Assembly (NCBI RefSeq): GCF_046159715.1
Contig: NZ_JBJXCT010000002.1
Span: forward strand, 124,001-188,000
DNA from: Pampinifervens sp037481935
Lineage (GTDB): Bacteria; Aquificota; Aquificia; Aquificales; Aquificaceae
Length of the DNA: 64,000 nt
Direction: 5' to 3'
Part shown: positions 6,913 through 15,271 of the stretch, piece after piece
How the letters are laid out: the number at the start of each line of letters is the position of its first letter
How positions within the stretch are numbered: the first letter of the stretch is position 1
Notes under the pieces: generated by a model
What the model was told of the DNA's origin: nothing
What the model saw: only the letters and a program-made list of their open reading frames with translations
Databases searched by the model: none
Made by a program: the position numbers and the translations under genes

Positions 6913-9509
6913 TAGTAGCCCACAGATAGATACACTTTAAACTTTCTGAACCATTCCTTTTCAAAGGGGAAGGCTATGTCCAGCCTTATGGGTCCTATTG
7001 GTGTGTTCACACCCAATGCTCCACCTGCGTCTGCTTTAACATCCCTGAAAAGGTCTCTGGGCTTGTTGGCAACGCTTCCGGCATCTCCAAAAACAACTCC
7101 CACAAAGGGCTCTCTCAGTGGAAGTATGAATTCAAGCCTTCCAAAGGTGTAATACTTGCCGCCATCAGGCTGACCTACCTCCTCAAAGGAGTAGCCCCTC
7201 AGGTCCCTAAGACCTCCCAGGAAAAACCTGTCAAATATGGGTGCATCCCCCCACACCGCGCCACTTGCTACCTTAAAGCTGAGTTTAAGACCTCTTTGCA
7301 TGGGTATCAGATAAAAGGTGGAGAGGTCAAATCTGGCGTAACGCGCATCTCCCTCTACAAGGCTGAAACTTATGCTATCGTAGTGTATCCTGCTGGGTGA
7401 GAAAATGTCGTCCTTGAACTCTCTTATGAGAAAGGTCCCATATTTTCTGATATGAAATACCTGTCCGTCCACCTTATTTTTCAAAATGCTGAAAACAGGA
7501 CCTATGGATGTGTCCCTTGTTATCCTGTATCCCAGCTGAAGGTTAGAACCATAAGAGTCAAGCGTGTAGCTTTTGTGCTCCTCATAGCTTTTAAACATGT
7601 TTGATTTAAACCAGTATCTGCTTGAAAAGAAAAAATTGTCTGAAATGCTCAGGTCATACAGCTCTCTCTTGCCAGTCCTTCTGTATCTAAATCCAGAGGA
7701 AATGCCCAGTCCAAAGAGGTTTTTCAAACCAAGAAAGCTCTCAAGGGAGATATTTTCTTCCGTGTTGTATCCAAGGGAAAGGTCAAAGATTCCTCTTTTG
7801 TCTTCAGATACCTGAATCAGACGGTGCACAAGCTTTTTCTCTCGGTCAACAAAAGTATCTATGGACACACCGCTGAAAATTCCACTGCTCAGCATGTTGT
7901 GCAAGGTCATGTCGTTTAACATTTCCGAGTAATCTTCTGACTTCTCCGTCATGTAGGAGAGTTCACGGAGTGAAGTTTTATTATAGCCGTAATAAACTGT
8001 TTCGCCTGTTTTGTATACTGGTCCTTCCTTCACTCTGTATATGTATATGTAAAAGGTTGTTTTTTCATCCTCTTCAATCTTTACATCTATATCATATTCA
8101 CCCTCCATAAGTCCCTTTTTGAGGAAATAGTTTTGAAGGTCAAGGTTCAGAGCTTCAATAAAGTCTGTGTTGAATATGGCTGGAAGTTTTTCTCTGTGTT
8201 TTTTGAATAGGTTTTCTATTTTTTTATTTTCTCCTTCGTATTTCAAGTCTTTCAAAACCTGTTTTTTACCCTGAATAATTTCTATGCGCACTTTCACGCT
8301 CTTTTCATCTCTGAGAATATCCTTGTCTAACCTGCCAGTCGCAAGAGTGTAACCATCCTTGCGGAGCTTTTCAAGTTGAGAATTCAGGAGCGCTTCCAGT
8401 GTGTCCTCGTCGTAGAGCTGTCCCTCAAAGCCTTCTCCAACCATCCTGTATCTTTCCCCCTCTTGGACTCTGAAGTTTATGCTCTCTCCTTTTACTTCGT
8501 AGTCAACCCTCACATCAAAAAAACCCTTTCTGTGGTAAGCCCTTATGATGTTTTCCTTTGCCTCCTCAAGAGAGAAGGGGTCAACCCCCTTTCTTTCCAG
8601 ACCGCTTATTACTGCGAGCTCCTTTTCTGTGAAAAAGGAAGCACCTTCTGCGTGCACTCTGTATCTTTTTCCTTCAATTATCTGAAAGATGGGTCTGGCA
8701 ACGAAGCCTCTTCCTGTTATGGCACCCAGGGTGGCAAGGGGATGGCTGAAAAGGTTTGATATGCCTTCAGATATTGAGCCGAGTATTCTTAAGGGTTTCC
8801 TTTTCACCTCCATTTCTCTTGGCATAAGAACCTCGTAGAAGGGTCTTTTTAGTCTTAGCTTTTCCAGACCCTCGTAGTAGACAAAGCTATCCCAGAACCC
8901 TTCCCCTATGTAAAAGTCCTGGAGCTGAAACACGCTATCTCTGAAAAGGCTTTCCTTTACCACTCTACCTCTTACAAGCCCTATTGCCTGGTCCAGGATG
9001 GAGGGTGGGTAGCTTGAACCTCTGTATACTCCTCCCTCTGTAAAATATACTGGTCCCTCATCTATTCCTATGTAGAGGTCTATGTAACCTTCTTCGTCTT
9101 TTATCAGCGTCACGCCTACTGAGGTGTCAAGAAAACCTCTGTCCATGTAAAGCCTTTTTATCCTTTCTTCTACATCTCCCTCTCTGAACTCAGGACCCCG
9201 CACAGGCATACCCTCATAAAAGCCAAGGTATGAAAGTATCTCCTCCCTCAGAAGTGCCACGTTTCCCCTTATATGTATAGACCTAATTATTGGAAACCTC
9301 TCCACATATATGTATATACTTTCTCCATCCTCCATGAGGTAAACATCCTTCACATCCTCTATTTTCCTGATAATATCAATCATTTCCCTGTAATTCTGCT
9401 GGTTTACAGTCCTCTCCAGATTGCTTTTCCTGAGTGGGTAATTGGATATGATAAAAACCTGAGCAAAGAGGCTCATGGGAAAAAGGAGGAGAAGAAGAAA
9501 AGGGAGCAT
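6906..9509 (-). CDS. bamA: BamA/Omp85-type outer-membrane assembly protein
   Basis: An 867-residue outer-membrane protein with a signal peptide (MLPFLLLLLFPMSLFA), several POTRA-like modules across about residues 17-560 (for example IRSIHIRGN near 76 and YRVHAEGASFF further on) and a C-terminal Omp85 beta-barrel. The barrel carries the family signatures FFLGGLRDLRGYSFEEVG and FGDAGS, and ends in an aromatic residue (VGYYY), as barrel substrates do. The family inserts beta-barrel proteins into the outer membrane or exports proteins through it. TamA or another Omp85 paralogue is possible because the POTRA region is long; genus-level comparison would settle it. Confidence 0.75.
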   Translation of the reverse strand: MLPFLLLLLFPMSLFAQVFIISNYPLRKSNLERTVNQQNYREMIDIIRKIEDVKDVYLMEDGESIYIYVERFPIIRSIHIRGNVALLREEILSYLGFYEGMPVRGPEFREGDVEERIKRLYMDRGFLDTSVGVTLIKDEEGYIDLYIGIDEGPVYFTEGGVYRGSSYPPSILDQAIGLVRGRVVKESLFRDSVFQLQDFYIGEGFWDSFVYYEGLEKLRLKRPFYEVLMPREMEVKRKPLRILGSISEGISNLFSHPLATLGAITGRGFVARPIFQIIEGKRYRVHAEGASFFTEKELAVISGLERKGVDPFSLEEAKENIIRAYHRKGFFDVRVDYEVKGESINFRVQEGERYRMVGEGFEGQLYDEDTLEALLNSQLEKLRKDGYTLATGRLDKDILRDEKSVKVRIEIIQGKKQVLKDLKYEGENKKIENLFKKHREKLPAIFNTDFIEALNLDLQNYFLKKGLMEGEYDIDVKIEEDEKTTFYIYIYRVKEGPVYKTGETVYYGYNKTSLRELSYMTEKSEDYSEMLNDMTLHNMLSSGIFSGVSIDTFVDREKKLVHRLIQVSEDKRGIFDLSLGYNTEENISLESFLGLKNLFGLGISSGFRYRRTGKRELYDLSISDNFFFSSRYWFKSNMFKSYEEHKSYTLDSYGSNLQLGYRITRDTSIGPVFSILKNKVDGQVFHIRKYGTFLIREFKDDIFSPSRIHYDSISFSLVEGDARYARFDLSTFYLIPMQRGLKLSFKVASGAVWGDAPIFDRFFLGGLRDLRGYSFEEVGQPDGGKYYTFGRLEFILPLREPFVGVVFGDAGSVANKPRDLFRDVKADAGGALGVNTPIGPIRLDIAFPFEKEWFRKFKVYLSVGYYY

Positions 9510-9511
9510 AT

Positions 9512-9517
9512 TATAAT
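9512..9517 (+). promoter_or_regulatory. -10 box of flgJ-like gene (leaderless spacing)
   Basis: TATAAT separated by seven bases from the ATG at 9525, so the expected transcript starts about one base before the start codon. Confidence 0.45.
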
Positions 9518-9524
9518 TTTAGCA

Positions 9525-9800
9525 ATGGACCTCAGCAGAAAGGTGCTCTTTTCAAACCCCGGCCTGGGTTATGCGGATATTCAGAAAAAGGACGAGAAAG
9601 AAGTTGCTATTGAGTTTGAATCCATACTTCTCAAGGAGATTCTGAAGGCAGCCTTCAAGCCAATTCTTGAGAGTAAGTCTTTTGACACCAGGCTATACTA
9701 CGATACCTTCCTTGAAAATCTCAGTAAAAAGCTGGCGGAGGCGGGAGGAATTGGTATAGCAAGGTTCATACTAGAGAACATTAAAGATGGGAAGACTTGA
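9525..9800 (+). CDS. flgJ: FlgJ-like flagellar rod-binding protein
   Basis: A 91-residue protein resembling the N-terminal rod-binding domain of FlgJ: an EFESILLKEILKAAF helix followed by YYDTFLENLSKKLAEAGG and GIGIARFI, matching the family pattern of a Met/Leu-rich helix then a GIGLA-type segment. It lacks the peptidoglycan hydrolase domain of enterobacterial FlgJ, as in many other phyla. The start at 9525 is chosen because the longer open frame runs back over the opposite gene, while this ATG lies just after a TATAAT box. It overlaps the aminotransferase start by 14 bases. The call rests on a short domain. Confidence 0.6.
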   Translation: MDLSRKVLFSNPGLGYADIQKKDEKEVAIEFESILLKEILKAAFKPILESKSFDTRLYYDTFLENLSKKLAEAGGIGIARFILENIKDGKT

Positions 9801-10908
9801 CAGGGTAAGTCCTTTTATAGTTATGGACATCCTCAAGGAGGCTCAGAACATAGGGGATGTAGTCCATATGGAAATAGGCGAGCCAGACCTTGAACCTCCA
9901 CCCGGTGCAGTAGAGGCTCTTGAGAGGGCTGTGAGGGAAAAGAGATACTTCTACACACCAAGCCTCGGCCTATGGGAACTCAGGGAACGCGTAGCCCGGC
10001 ACTATTACGAATACTATCATGTTGACGTATCCCCATCAAGAGTTATCATAACAACGGGCACATCAGGAGCCTTTCTTGTGGCCTATGCCATACTTATGAA
10101 CGCAGGAGAAAAGGTTGTGCTTTCTGACCCTTCCTACCCCTGCTACAAGAACTTTGCTCATGTGCTGGACATAGAGCCCCTTTTTGTAAGGGTAGACAGA
10201 AGCACAAGGTATCAGATAGTCCCCGACCAGTTAAAAGACCTCCAGGACTTTACTGCTGTCCATATATCCTCTCCTGCAAACCCCACTGGCACACTCTATG
10301 AGGAGGATAATCTGAAGGCACTTGTAGAATACTGTGAGGAGAGGGGTAAATACTTCATATCGGATGAGATATACCATGGTCTTGTTTATGATAGAAAGGA
10401 AAAAACCGCCCTTGAATTCAGCCAGAAGGCTATAGTTATAAATGGGTTTTCAAAGGCTTTCTGCATGCCTGGCTTCAGGCTTGGCTGGATGATACTCCCT
10501 GATGAAGATATGGTAAGAAGGGCAGAGCTGGTTATACAGAACCTCTACATATCTGCCCCAGTTCTGAGCCAGTATGCTGCCCTGGAAGCTTTTGACTATG
10601 ACTATCTGAGAAGGGTCAGGGATGTTTACAGGGAGAGAAGGGATTTTCTTTACGCGGATTTAAGGGATTTACTTGATATTGATGCATATCCCGATGGTGC
10701 CTTCTACATCTGGGCGAGCGTAGAAAAGTATGGACTTGATGGCTACAGCCTGTCGCAGGAGCTTTTGAGAAAGGCAAGGGTTGCAGTTACGCCGGGTATA
10801 GATTTTGGAACCAACAACACAGATAGATACATAAGGATATCCTTTGCAAAGGATGGAGGCACCCTCAGAGAGGGTGCCAGAAGGATAAGGGATTACTTTA
10901 TGAGATAG
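9787..10908 (+). CDS. Class I aminotransferase, intact copy
   Basis: A 373-residue PLP-dependent fold-type I aminotransferase. The Schiff-base lysine is Lys223 in GFSKAFCMPGFRLGW, the SPANPTG motif (162-168) positions the cofactor, SDEIY (192-196) holds the Asp that binds the pyridine nitrogen, and a C-terminal Arg in RYIRISF should bind the substrate carboxylate. The exact amino donor cannot be read from motifs; aspartate or aromatic substrates are both possible. All but its first 16 codons lie in a tandemly repeated segment, so a 5'-truncated twin follows at 12070. Its stop overlaps the convergent ompA-family gene by 16 bases. Confidence 0.88.
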   Translation: MGRLDRVSPFIVMDILKEAQNIGDVVHMEIGEPDLEPPPGAVEALERAVREKRYFYTPSLGLWELRERVARHYYEYYHVDVSPSRVIITTGTSGAFLVAYAILMNAGEKVVLSDPSYPCYKNFAHVLDIEPLFVRVDRSTRYQIVPDQLKDLQDFTAVHISSPANPTGTLYEEDNLKALVEYCEERGKYFISDEIYHGLVYDRKEKTALEFSQKAIVINGFSKAFCMPGFRLGWMILPDEDMVRRAELVIQNLYISAPVLSQYAALEAFDYDYLRRVRDVYRERRDFLYADLRDLLDIDAYPDGAFYIWASVEKYGLDGYSLSQELLRKARVAVTPGIDFGTNNTDRYIRISFAKDGGTLREGARRIRDYFMR

Positions 10909-11555
10909 ATTCTCACAGCCCTCTGCTGCGCATGTTTTGGACCCAGAAGGTCTGCCACCTCCTTACCGTAAGAGGCTATTCTCATTCTTCCAATGTCTAC
11001 TCCCTTCTTTGCAAGATAGCTGGCAACCATCTGCGCCCTCCACATGGATAGGTTGAAGTTATACCTGCTGCTTCCCCTTGTGTCTGCAAAACCTACTATA
11101 AGCACCTCTCTGCTATCGCCTCTTAGCTTTTCCACCATATCGTCAAGTTTTTTGGCTTCAGACTTCTTTATGTTGAACCTGTCAAAATCAAAGAAAACCA
11201 CTCCTACTTCCTCCAGCTGCCATCTGTAGGGACCAACTCCATCTTCTCTTTTGGGTGCAGGTGCTGGCCTCTGTTCAAGAGCCCTTATCCTTTTTTCGTG
11301 GTCTTCAGCCACACCCTCCAGCTTCTTAACCCTTCCTTCAAGGTCTCCAACCTTCCTGTTTGCCTCTTCTGCCTTTTTGTTTGCCTCTTCTGCCAGCTTC
11401 TTGCTCTCAACTATTGCATCAAAATATCCCTTGTAGCACTTGTCCAACATGTATTTAGAGAAAACCTCTTGAGGACTTCCGCAGGGGTCCATGGGCTTCT
11501 GTTGGGCAAATACAACTCCGGAGAAAAGAGCTACAGCAAGAACTGCCTTTCTCAT
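10893..11555 (-). CDS. OmpA-family peptidoglycan-binding protein, copy 1
   Basis: A 220-residue envelope protein. The start at 11555 is chosen because the signal peptide MRKAVLAVALFSGVVFA begins there, preceded by GGAGGTGG; the open frame extends 13 codons further without a signal sequence. The middle (about residues 48-95) is a heptad-rich Lys/Glu coiled coil. The C-terminal 100 residues form an OmpA-like domain with FFDFDRFNIK and the binding segment GFADTRGSSRYNFNLSMWRA, which in Pal and OmpA holds diaminopimelate of peptidoglycan. It probably links outer membrane and cell wall. An identical second copy lies 2235 bases downstream. Confidence 0.88.
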   Translation of the reverse strand: MRKAVLAVALFSGVVFAQQKPMDPCGSPQEVFSKYMLDKCYKGYFDAIVESKKLAEEANKKAEEANRKVGDLEGRVKKLEGVAEDHEKRIRALEQRPAPAPKREDGVGPYRWQLEEVGVVFFDFDRFNIKKSEAKKLDDMVEKLRGDSREVLIVGFADTRGSSRYNFNLSMWRAQMVASYLAKKGVDIGRMRIASYGKEVADLLGPKHAQQRAVRIYLIK

Positions 11556-11614
11556 GTTTCCACCTCCTTTCCTTGACTTGTATATATTATACATCGCTCT
11601 TTATGAAAAAATTG

Positions 11615-12069
11615 TTAAGTTTTAAAGGAAGCTCTGAGTTTTTCAACTATACTCCTCATGATTTCGTCCGCCTGCTCCCCCTCTCGTGTTATTATCCTGT
11701 GAGAAAGGCATAGTGGGGCAAGTTCAAGAATGTCCTCTGGAACAACGAAATCTCTGTCCCTTGTGAAGGCCATCGCCTTGGCGCAGTTTATGAGGTGCAT
11801 GAGACCCCTCGTGGATACACCGAGCAGTATCCCAGGGTGCTGCCTGGTGGCATGGGCTATTTCCACCGCAAGGTGGGCAACTTCTGGAGAAACGTAGAAC
11901 TTTCTTATACTTTCCATGACAGAGGCTAGGTCCTGAAGCTTTACCACCGGTTTTAACCTTTCAACTTTTTCAAGGGGATTTTCTCCCCTCAATATCTGGG
12001 CCTCCGTTTCCATGTCTGGGTATCCGAGGCTCAGCCTCATGCTGAACCTGTCAAGCTGGGATTCTGGAA
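11615..12069 (-). pseudogene. moxR 3' fragment (duplication remnant)
   Basis: The last 151 or so codons of the MoxR ATPase found intact at 13850-14761. The duplication breakpoint at 12069/12070 removes the first half, including the Walker A loop (GVGKTT) and Walker B (LADEIN), and joins it to antisense aminotransferase sequence. An open frame does continue to 12196, but its first 42 or so residues are read from the wrong strand of the aminotransferase, so the product would be a chimera without ATPase function. Confidence 0.9.
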
Positions 12070-13143
12070 AAGGAGGCTCAGAACATAGGGGATGTAGTCC
12101 ATATGGAAATAGGCGAGCCAGACCTTGAACCTCCACCCGGTGCAGTAGAGGCTCTTGAGAGGGCTGTGAGGGAAAAGAGATACTTCTACACACCAAGCCT
12201 CGGCCTATGGGAACTCAGGGAACGCGTAGCCCGGCACTATTACGAATACTATCATGTTGACGTATCCCCATCAAGAGTTATCATAACAACGGGCACATCA
12301 GGAGCCTTTCTTGTGGCCTATGCCATACTTATGAACGCAGGAGAAAAGGTTGTGCTTTCTGACCCTTCCTACCCCTGCTACAAGAACTTTGCTCATGTGC
12401 TGGACATAGAGCCCCTTTTTGTAAGGGTAGACAGAAGCACAAGGTATCAGATAGTCCCCGACCAGTTAAAAGACCTCCAGGACTTTACTGCTGTCCATAT
12501 ATCCTCTCCTGCAAACCCCACTGGCACACTCTATGAGGAGGATAATCTGAAGGCACTTGTAGAATACTGTGAGGAGAGGGGTAAATACTTCATATCGGAT
12601 GAGATATACCATGGTCTTGTTTATGATAGAAAGGAAAAAACCGCCCTTGAATTCAGCCAGAAGGCTATAGTTATAAATGGGTTTTCAAAGGCTTTCTGCA
12701 TGCCTGGCTTCAGGCTTGGCTGGATGATACTCCCTGATGAAGATATGGTAAGAAGGGCAGAGCTGGTTATACAGAACCTCTACATATCTGCCCCAGTTCT
12801 GAGCCAGTATGCTGCCCTGGAAGCTTTTGACTATGACTATCTGAGAAGGGTCAGGGATGTTTACAGGGAGAGAAGGGATTTTCTTTACGCGGATTTAAGG
12901 GATTTACTTGATATTGATGCATATCCCGATGGTGCCTTCTACATCTGGGCGAGCGTAGAAAAGTATGGACTTGATGGCTACAGCCTGTCGCAGGAGCTTT
13001 TGAGAAAGGCAAGGGTTGCAGTTACGCCGGGTATAGATTTTGGAACCAACAACACAGATAGATACATAAGGATATCCTTTGCAAAGGATGGAGGCACCCT
13101 CAGAGAGGGTGCCAGAAGGATAAGGGATTACTTTATGAGATAG
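12070..13143 (+). pseudogene. Aminotransferase, 5'-truncated duplicate
   Basis: Codons 17-373 of the aminotransferase at 9787, identical in sequence but without its first 16 codons, promoter and ribosome site. Upstream in frame the sequence meets a TGA at 12043 without an ATG, GTG or TTG; the first in-frame ATG is at 12103 (residue 28 of the full protein). AAGGAGG at the junction (12070-12076) looks like a ribosome site but is 26 bases from that ATG, too far for normal use. The PLP lysine and all later motifs remain, so a shortened protein is possible but probably not folded correctly. Confidence 0.8.
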
Positions 13144-13790
13144 ATTCTCACAGCCCTCTGCTGCGCATGTTTTGGACCCAGAAGGTCTGCCACCTCCTTA
13201 CCGTAAGAGGCTATTCTCATTCTTCCAATGTCTACTCCCTTCTTTGCAAGATAGCTGGCAACCATCTGCGCCCTCCACATGGATAGGTTGAAGTTATACC
13301 TGCTGCTTCCCCTTGTGTCTGCAAAACCTACTATAAGCACCTCTCTGCTATCGCCTCTTAGCTTTTCCACCATATCGTCAAGTTTTTTGGCTTCAGACTT
13401 CTTTATGTTGAACCTGTCAAAATCAAAGAAAACCACTCCTACTTCCTCCAGCTGCCATCTGTAGGGACCAACTCCATCTTCTCTTTTGGGTGCAGGTGCT
13501 GGCCTCTGTTCAAGAGCCCTTATCCTTTTTTCGTGGTCTTCAGCCACACCCTCCAGCTTCTTAACCCTTCCTTCAAGGTCTCCAACCTTCCTGTTTGCCT
13601 CTTCTGCCTTTTTGTTTGCCTCTTCTGCCAGCTTCTTGCTCTCAACTATTGCATCAAAATATCCCTTGTAGCACTTGTCCAACATGTATTTAGAGAAAAC
13701 CTCTTGAGGACTTCCGCAGGGGTCCATGGGCTTCTGTTGGGCAAATACAACTCCGGAGAAAAGAGCTACAGCAAGAACTGCCTTTCTCAT
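13128..13790 (-). CDS. OmpA-family peptidoglycan-binding protein, copy 2
   Basis: Identical in protein sequence to the gene at 10893-11555: signal peptide, coiled-coil middle and OmpA-like C-terminal domain. It sits in the second duplication unit and keeps the same GGAGGTGG ribosome site. Of the duplicated genes this is the only one complete in both units, so the net effect of the event, if real, is a doubled dose of this envelope protein. It overlaps the truncated aminotransferase by 16 bases and precedes intact moxR by 59 bases in the opposite sense of transcription order (moxR is upstream). Confidence 0.88.
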   Translation of the reverse strand: MRKAVLAVALFSGVVFAQQKPMDPCGSPQEVFSKYMLDKCYKGYFDAIVESKKLAEEANKKAEEANRKVGDLEGRVKKLEGVAEDHEKRIRALEQRPAPAPKREDGVGPYRWQLEEVGVVFFDFDRFNIKKSEAKKLDDMVEKLRGDSREVLIVGFADTRGSSRYNFNLSMWRAQMVASYLAKKGVDIGRMRIASYGKEVADLLGPKHAQQRAVRIYLIK

Positions 13791-13849
13791 GTTTCCACCT
13801 CCTTTCCTTGACTTGTATATATTATACATCGCTCTTTATGAAAAAATTG

Positions 13850-14761
13850 TTAAGTTTTAAAGGAAGCTCTGAGTTTTTCAACTATACTCCTCATGATTTC
13901 GTCCGCCTGCTCCCCCTCTCGTGTTATTATCCTGTGAGAAAGGCATAGTGGGGCAAGTTCAAGAATGTCCTCTGGAACAACGAAATCTCTGTCCCTTGTG
14001 AAGGCCATCGCCTTGGCGCAGTTTATGAGGTGCATGAGACCCCTCGTGGATACACCGAGCAGTATCCCAGGGTGCTGCCTGGTGGCATGGGCTATTTCCA
14101 CCGCAAGGTGGGCAACTTCTGGAGAAACGTAGAACTTTCTTATACTTTCCATGACAGAGGCTAGGTCCTGAAGCTTTACCACCGGTTTTAACCTTTCAAC
14201 TTTTTCAAGGGGATTTTCTCCCCTCAATATCTGGGCCTCCGTTTCCATGTCTGGGTATCCGAGGCTCAGCCTCATGCTGAACCTGTCAAGCTGGGATTCT
14301 GGAAGAGGATAAGTGCCGTGCTGTTCCACAGGGTTCTGGGTTGCTATAACGAAGAAGGGCTGTGGAAGCTCGTGGGTTACGCCATCCACGGAGACCTTCC
14401 CCTCTGCCATGGCTTCCAAAAGGGCACTCTGGGTTTTGGGTGTAGCCCTGTTTATCTCATCTGCAAGTATGAGGTTGTTGAATATGGGCCCTTTCTTGAA
14501 AACAAAGGACTTTTTTGACTGATCGTAGAGACTCACTCCAAGTATGTCTGAAGGAAGAAGGTCGCTTGTGAACTGAATCCTTGCAAAGGAAAGACCCAGA
14601 ACTCTTGCCATTGAAAGGGCAAGGGTTGTTTTCCCCACACCTGGCACATCCTCCAAAAGAAGATGCCCTCCAGAAAGGAGGCATATGAGGGAGTAGTTCA
14701 CTACCTCGTCCTTCCCCTTCAGCACCCTCTTTATTTCTGATACAACTGTTTCAAGTTCCAT
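13850..14761 (-). CDS. moxR: MoxR-family AAA+ ATPase, intact
   Basis: A 303-residue AAA+ chaperone-like ATPase. Walker A is GVGKTT (residues 41-46), Walker B is LADEIN (99-104), and sensor-like ATQNP and the MoxR lid region follow. Start 14761 is chosen because the frame's upstream ATGs lie across the rimP promoter and because a minus-strand TATAAT sits nine bases before this ATG. MoxR proteins usually act with von Willebrand-factor A proteins to mature protein complexes; no such partner lies in the window. The OmpA-family gene follows in the same direction. The 3' half is present again at 11615. Confidence 0.88.
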   Translation of the reverse strand: MELETVVSEIKRVLKGKDEVVNYSLICLLSGGHLLLEDVPGVGKTTLALSMARVLGLSFARIQFTSDLLPSDILGVSLYDQSKKSFVFKKGPIFNNLILADEINRATPKTQSALLEAMAEGKVSVDGVTHELPQPFFVIATQNPVEQHGTYPLPESQLDRFSMRLSLGYPDMETEAQILRGENPLEKVERLKPVVKLQDLASVMESIRKFYVSPEVAHLAVEIAHATRQHPGILLGVSTRGLMHLINCAKAMAFTRDRDFVVPEDILELAPLCLSHRIITREGEQADEIMRSIVEKLRASFKT

Positions 14762-14770
14762 ACTCAGAAC

Positions 14771-14788
14771 ATTATACAGTGCTATAAT
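14771..14788. promoter_or_regulatory. Divergent -10 boxes between moxR and rimP
   Basis: Minus-strand TATAAT at 14771-14776, nine bases before the moxR ATG, and plus-strand TATAAT at 14783-14788, nine bases before the rimP ATG. Both predict leaders of about three bases. Confidence 0.45.
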
Positions 14789-14797
14789 TGTAAAACC

Positions 14798-15271
14798 ATG
14801 CATTTGCAGGAAAAGTTGATAGCGGAAAGAGTGAAGGAGCTTGTGGAGCCAATAGTGAGAAACATGGGTTACAGACTTTTCGATGTGGAGTTCAGGTCTG
14901 AGAGGGGATGGGTGCTCAGAATAATACTTGATAAGGAAGGAGGCATAACCCTTGGGGACTGCGAGGAGGTAAGCAAAAGAATAAGCGCCCTGCTGGATGT
15001 GGAGGATATAATACCTGTTTCCTATGTGCTTGAGGTATCCTCACCCGGGCTGACAAGAGAGCTAACAAAACCTTCACACTTTGAGTTCTTTCAGGGAAGG
15101 CTCATAAGGGTGGTTCTCAGAGAACCTGTGGAAGGAAAGAGAGAGTTCAGGGGATACATAGAGGAGATTAGAGAAGGCATCCTTCGGCTCAAGGAAAAGG
15201 ATACGGGTAAAGAATACCACATTCCCCTCTCCATCATCGCCAGAGCCAACCTGGAGCTTGAAAGATGGTAA
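14798..15271 (+). CDS. rimP: Ribosome maturation factor RimP
   Basis: A 157-residue protein for late maturation of the 30S subunit. It shows the RimP pattern: LVEPIVRNMGYRLFDVEF in the N-terminal alpha/beta domain, ITLGDCEEVSKRISALLD, the strongly conserved YVLEVSSPGLTREL, and a C-terminal SH3-like barrel from about residue 95. It starts the conserved rimP-nusA block and overlaps nusA by seven bases. A TATAAT box nine bases before the ATG suggests a nearly leaderless message. Confidence 0.93.
   Translation: MHLQEKLIAERVKELVEPIVRNMGYRLFDVEFRSERGWVLRIILDKEGGITLGDCEEVSKRISALLDVEDIIPVSYVLEVSSPGLTRELTKPSHFEFFQGRLIRVVLREPVEGKREFRGYIEEIREGILRLKEKDTGKEYHIPLSIIARANLELERW

Larger units (their letters stand above)
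9835..12069. repeat. Tandem duplication, unit 1 (2235 bp)
   Basis: First unit of an exact head-to-tail duplication. It begins inside codon 17 of the aminotransferase and ends inside moxR. Every aligned line read by eye agrees with the unit that starts at 12070, at a constant offset of 2235, and the OmpA-family proteins encoded in the two units are identical. It contains aminotransferase codons 17 onward, the whole ompA-family gene and the 3' half of moxR. Confidence 0.95.
12070..14304. repeat. Tandem duplication, unit 2 (2235 bp)
   Basis: Second unit, identical by eye to 9835-12069. At the junction moxR sequence (TTCTGGAA, matching up to 14304) is followed at once by aminotransferase sequence (AAGGAGGCTC, matching from 9835), with no shared bases at the crossover and no insertion-sequence ends. 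The unit length is a multiple of three. Confidence 0.95.

Noticed and set aside
9273..9524. 84-residue N-terminal extension of the flgJ-like gene
   Set aside because: It is the reverse strand of the bamA-like gene's 5' end, including its signal peptide; the ATG at 9525 fits the domain and the promoter.
11615..12196. 193-residue open frame that looks like a second MoxR protein
   Set aside because: Everything above 12069 is antisense aminotransferase sequence joined by the duplication; the ATPase motifs are missing. Recorded as a 3' fragment instead.
9835..14304. Composite transposon as cause of the duplication
   Set aside because: No transposase, terminal inverted repeats or target-site duplication were found at either boundary or at the junction.
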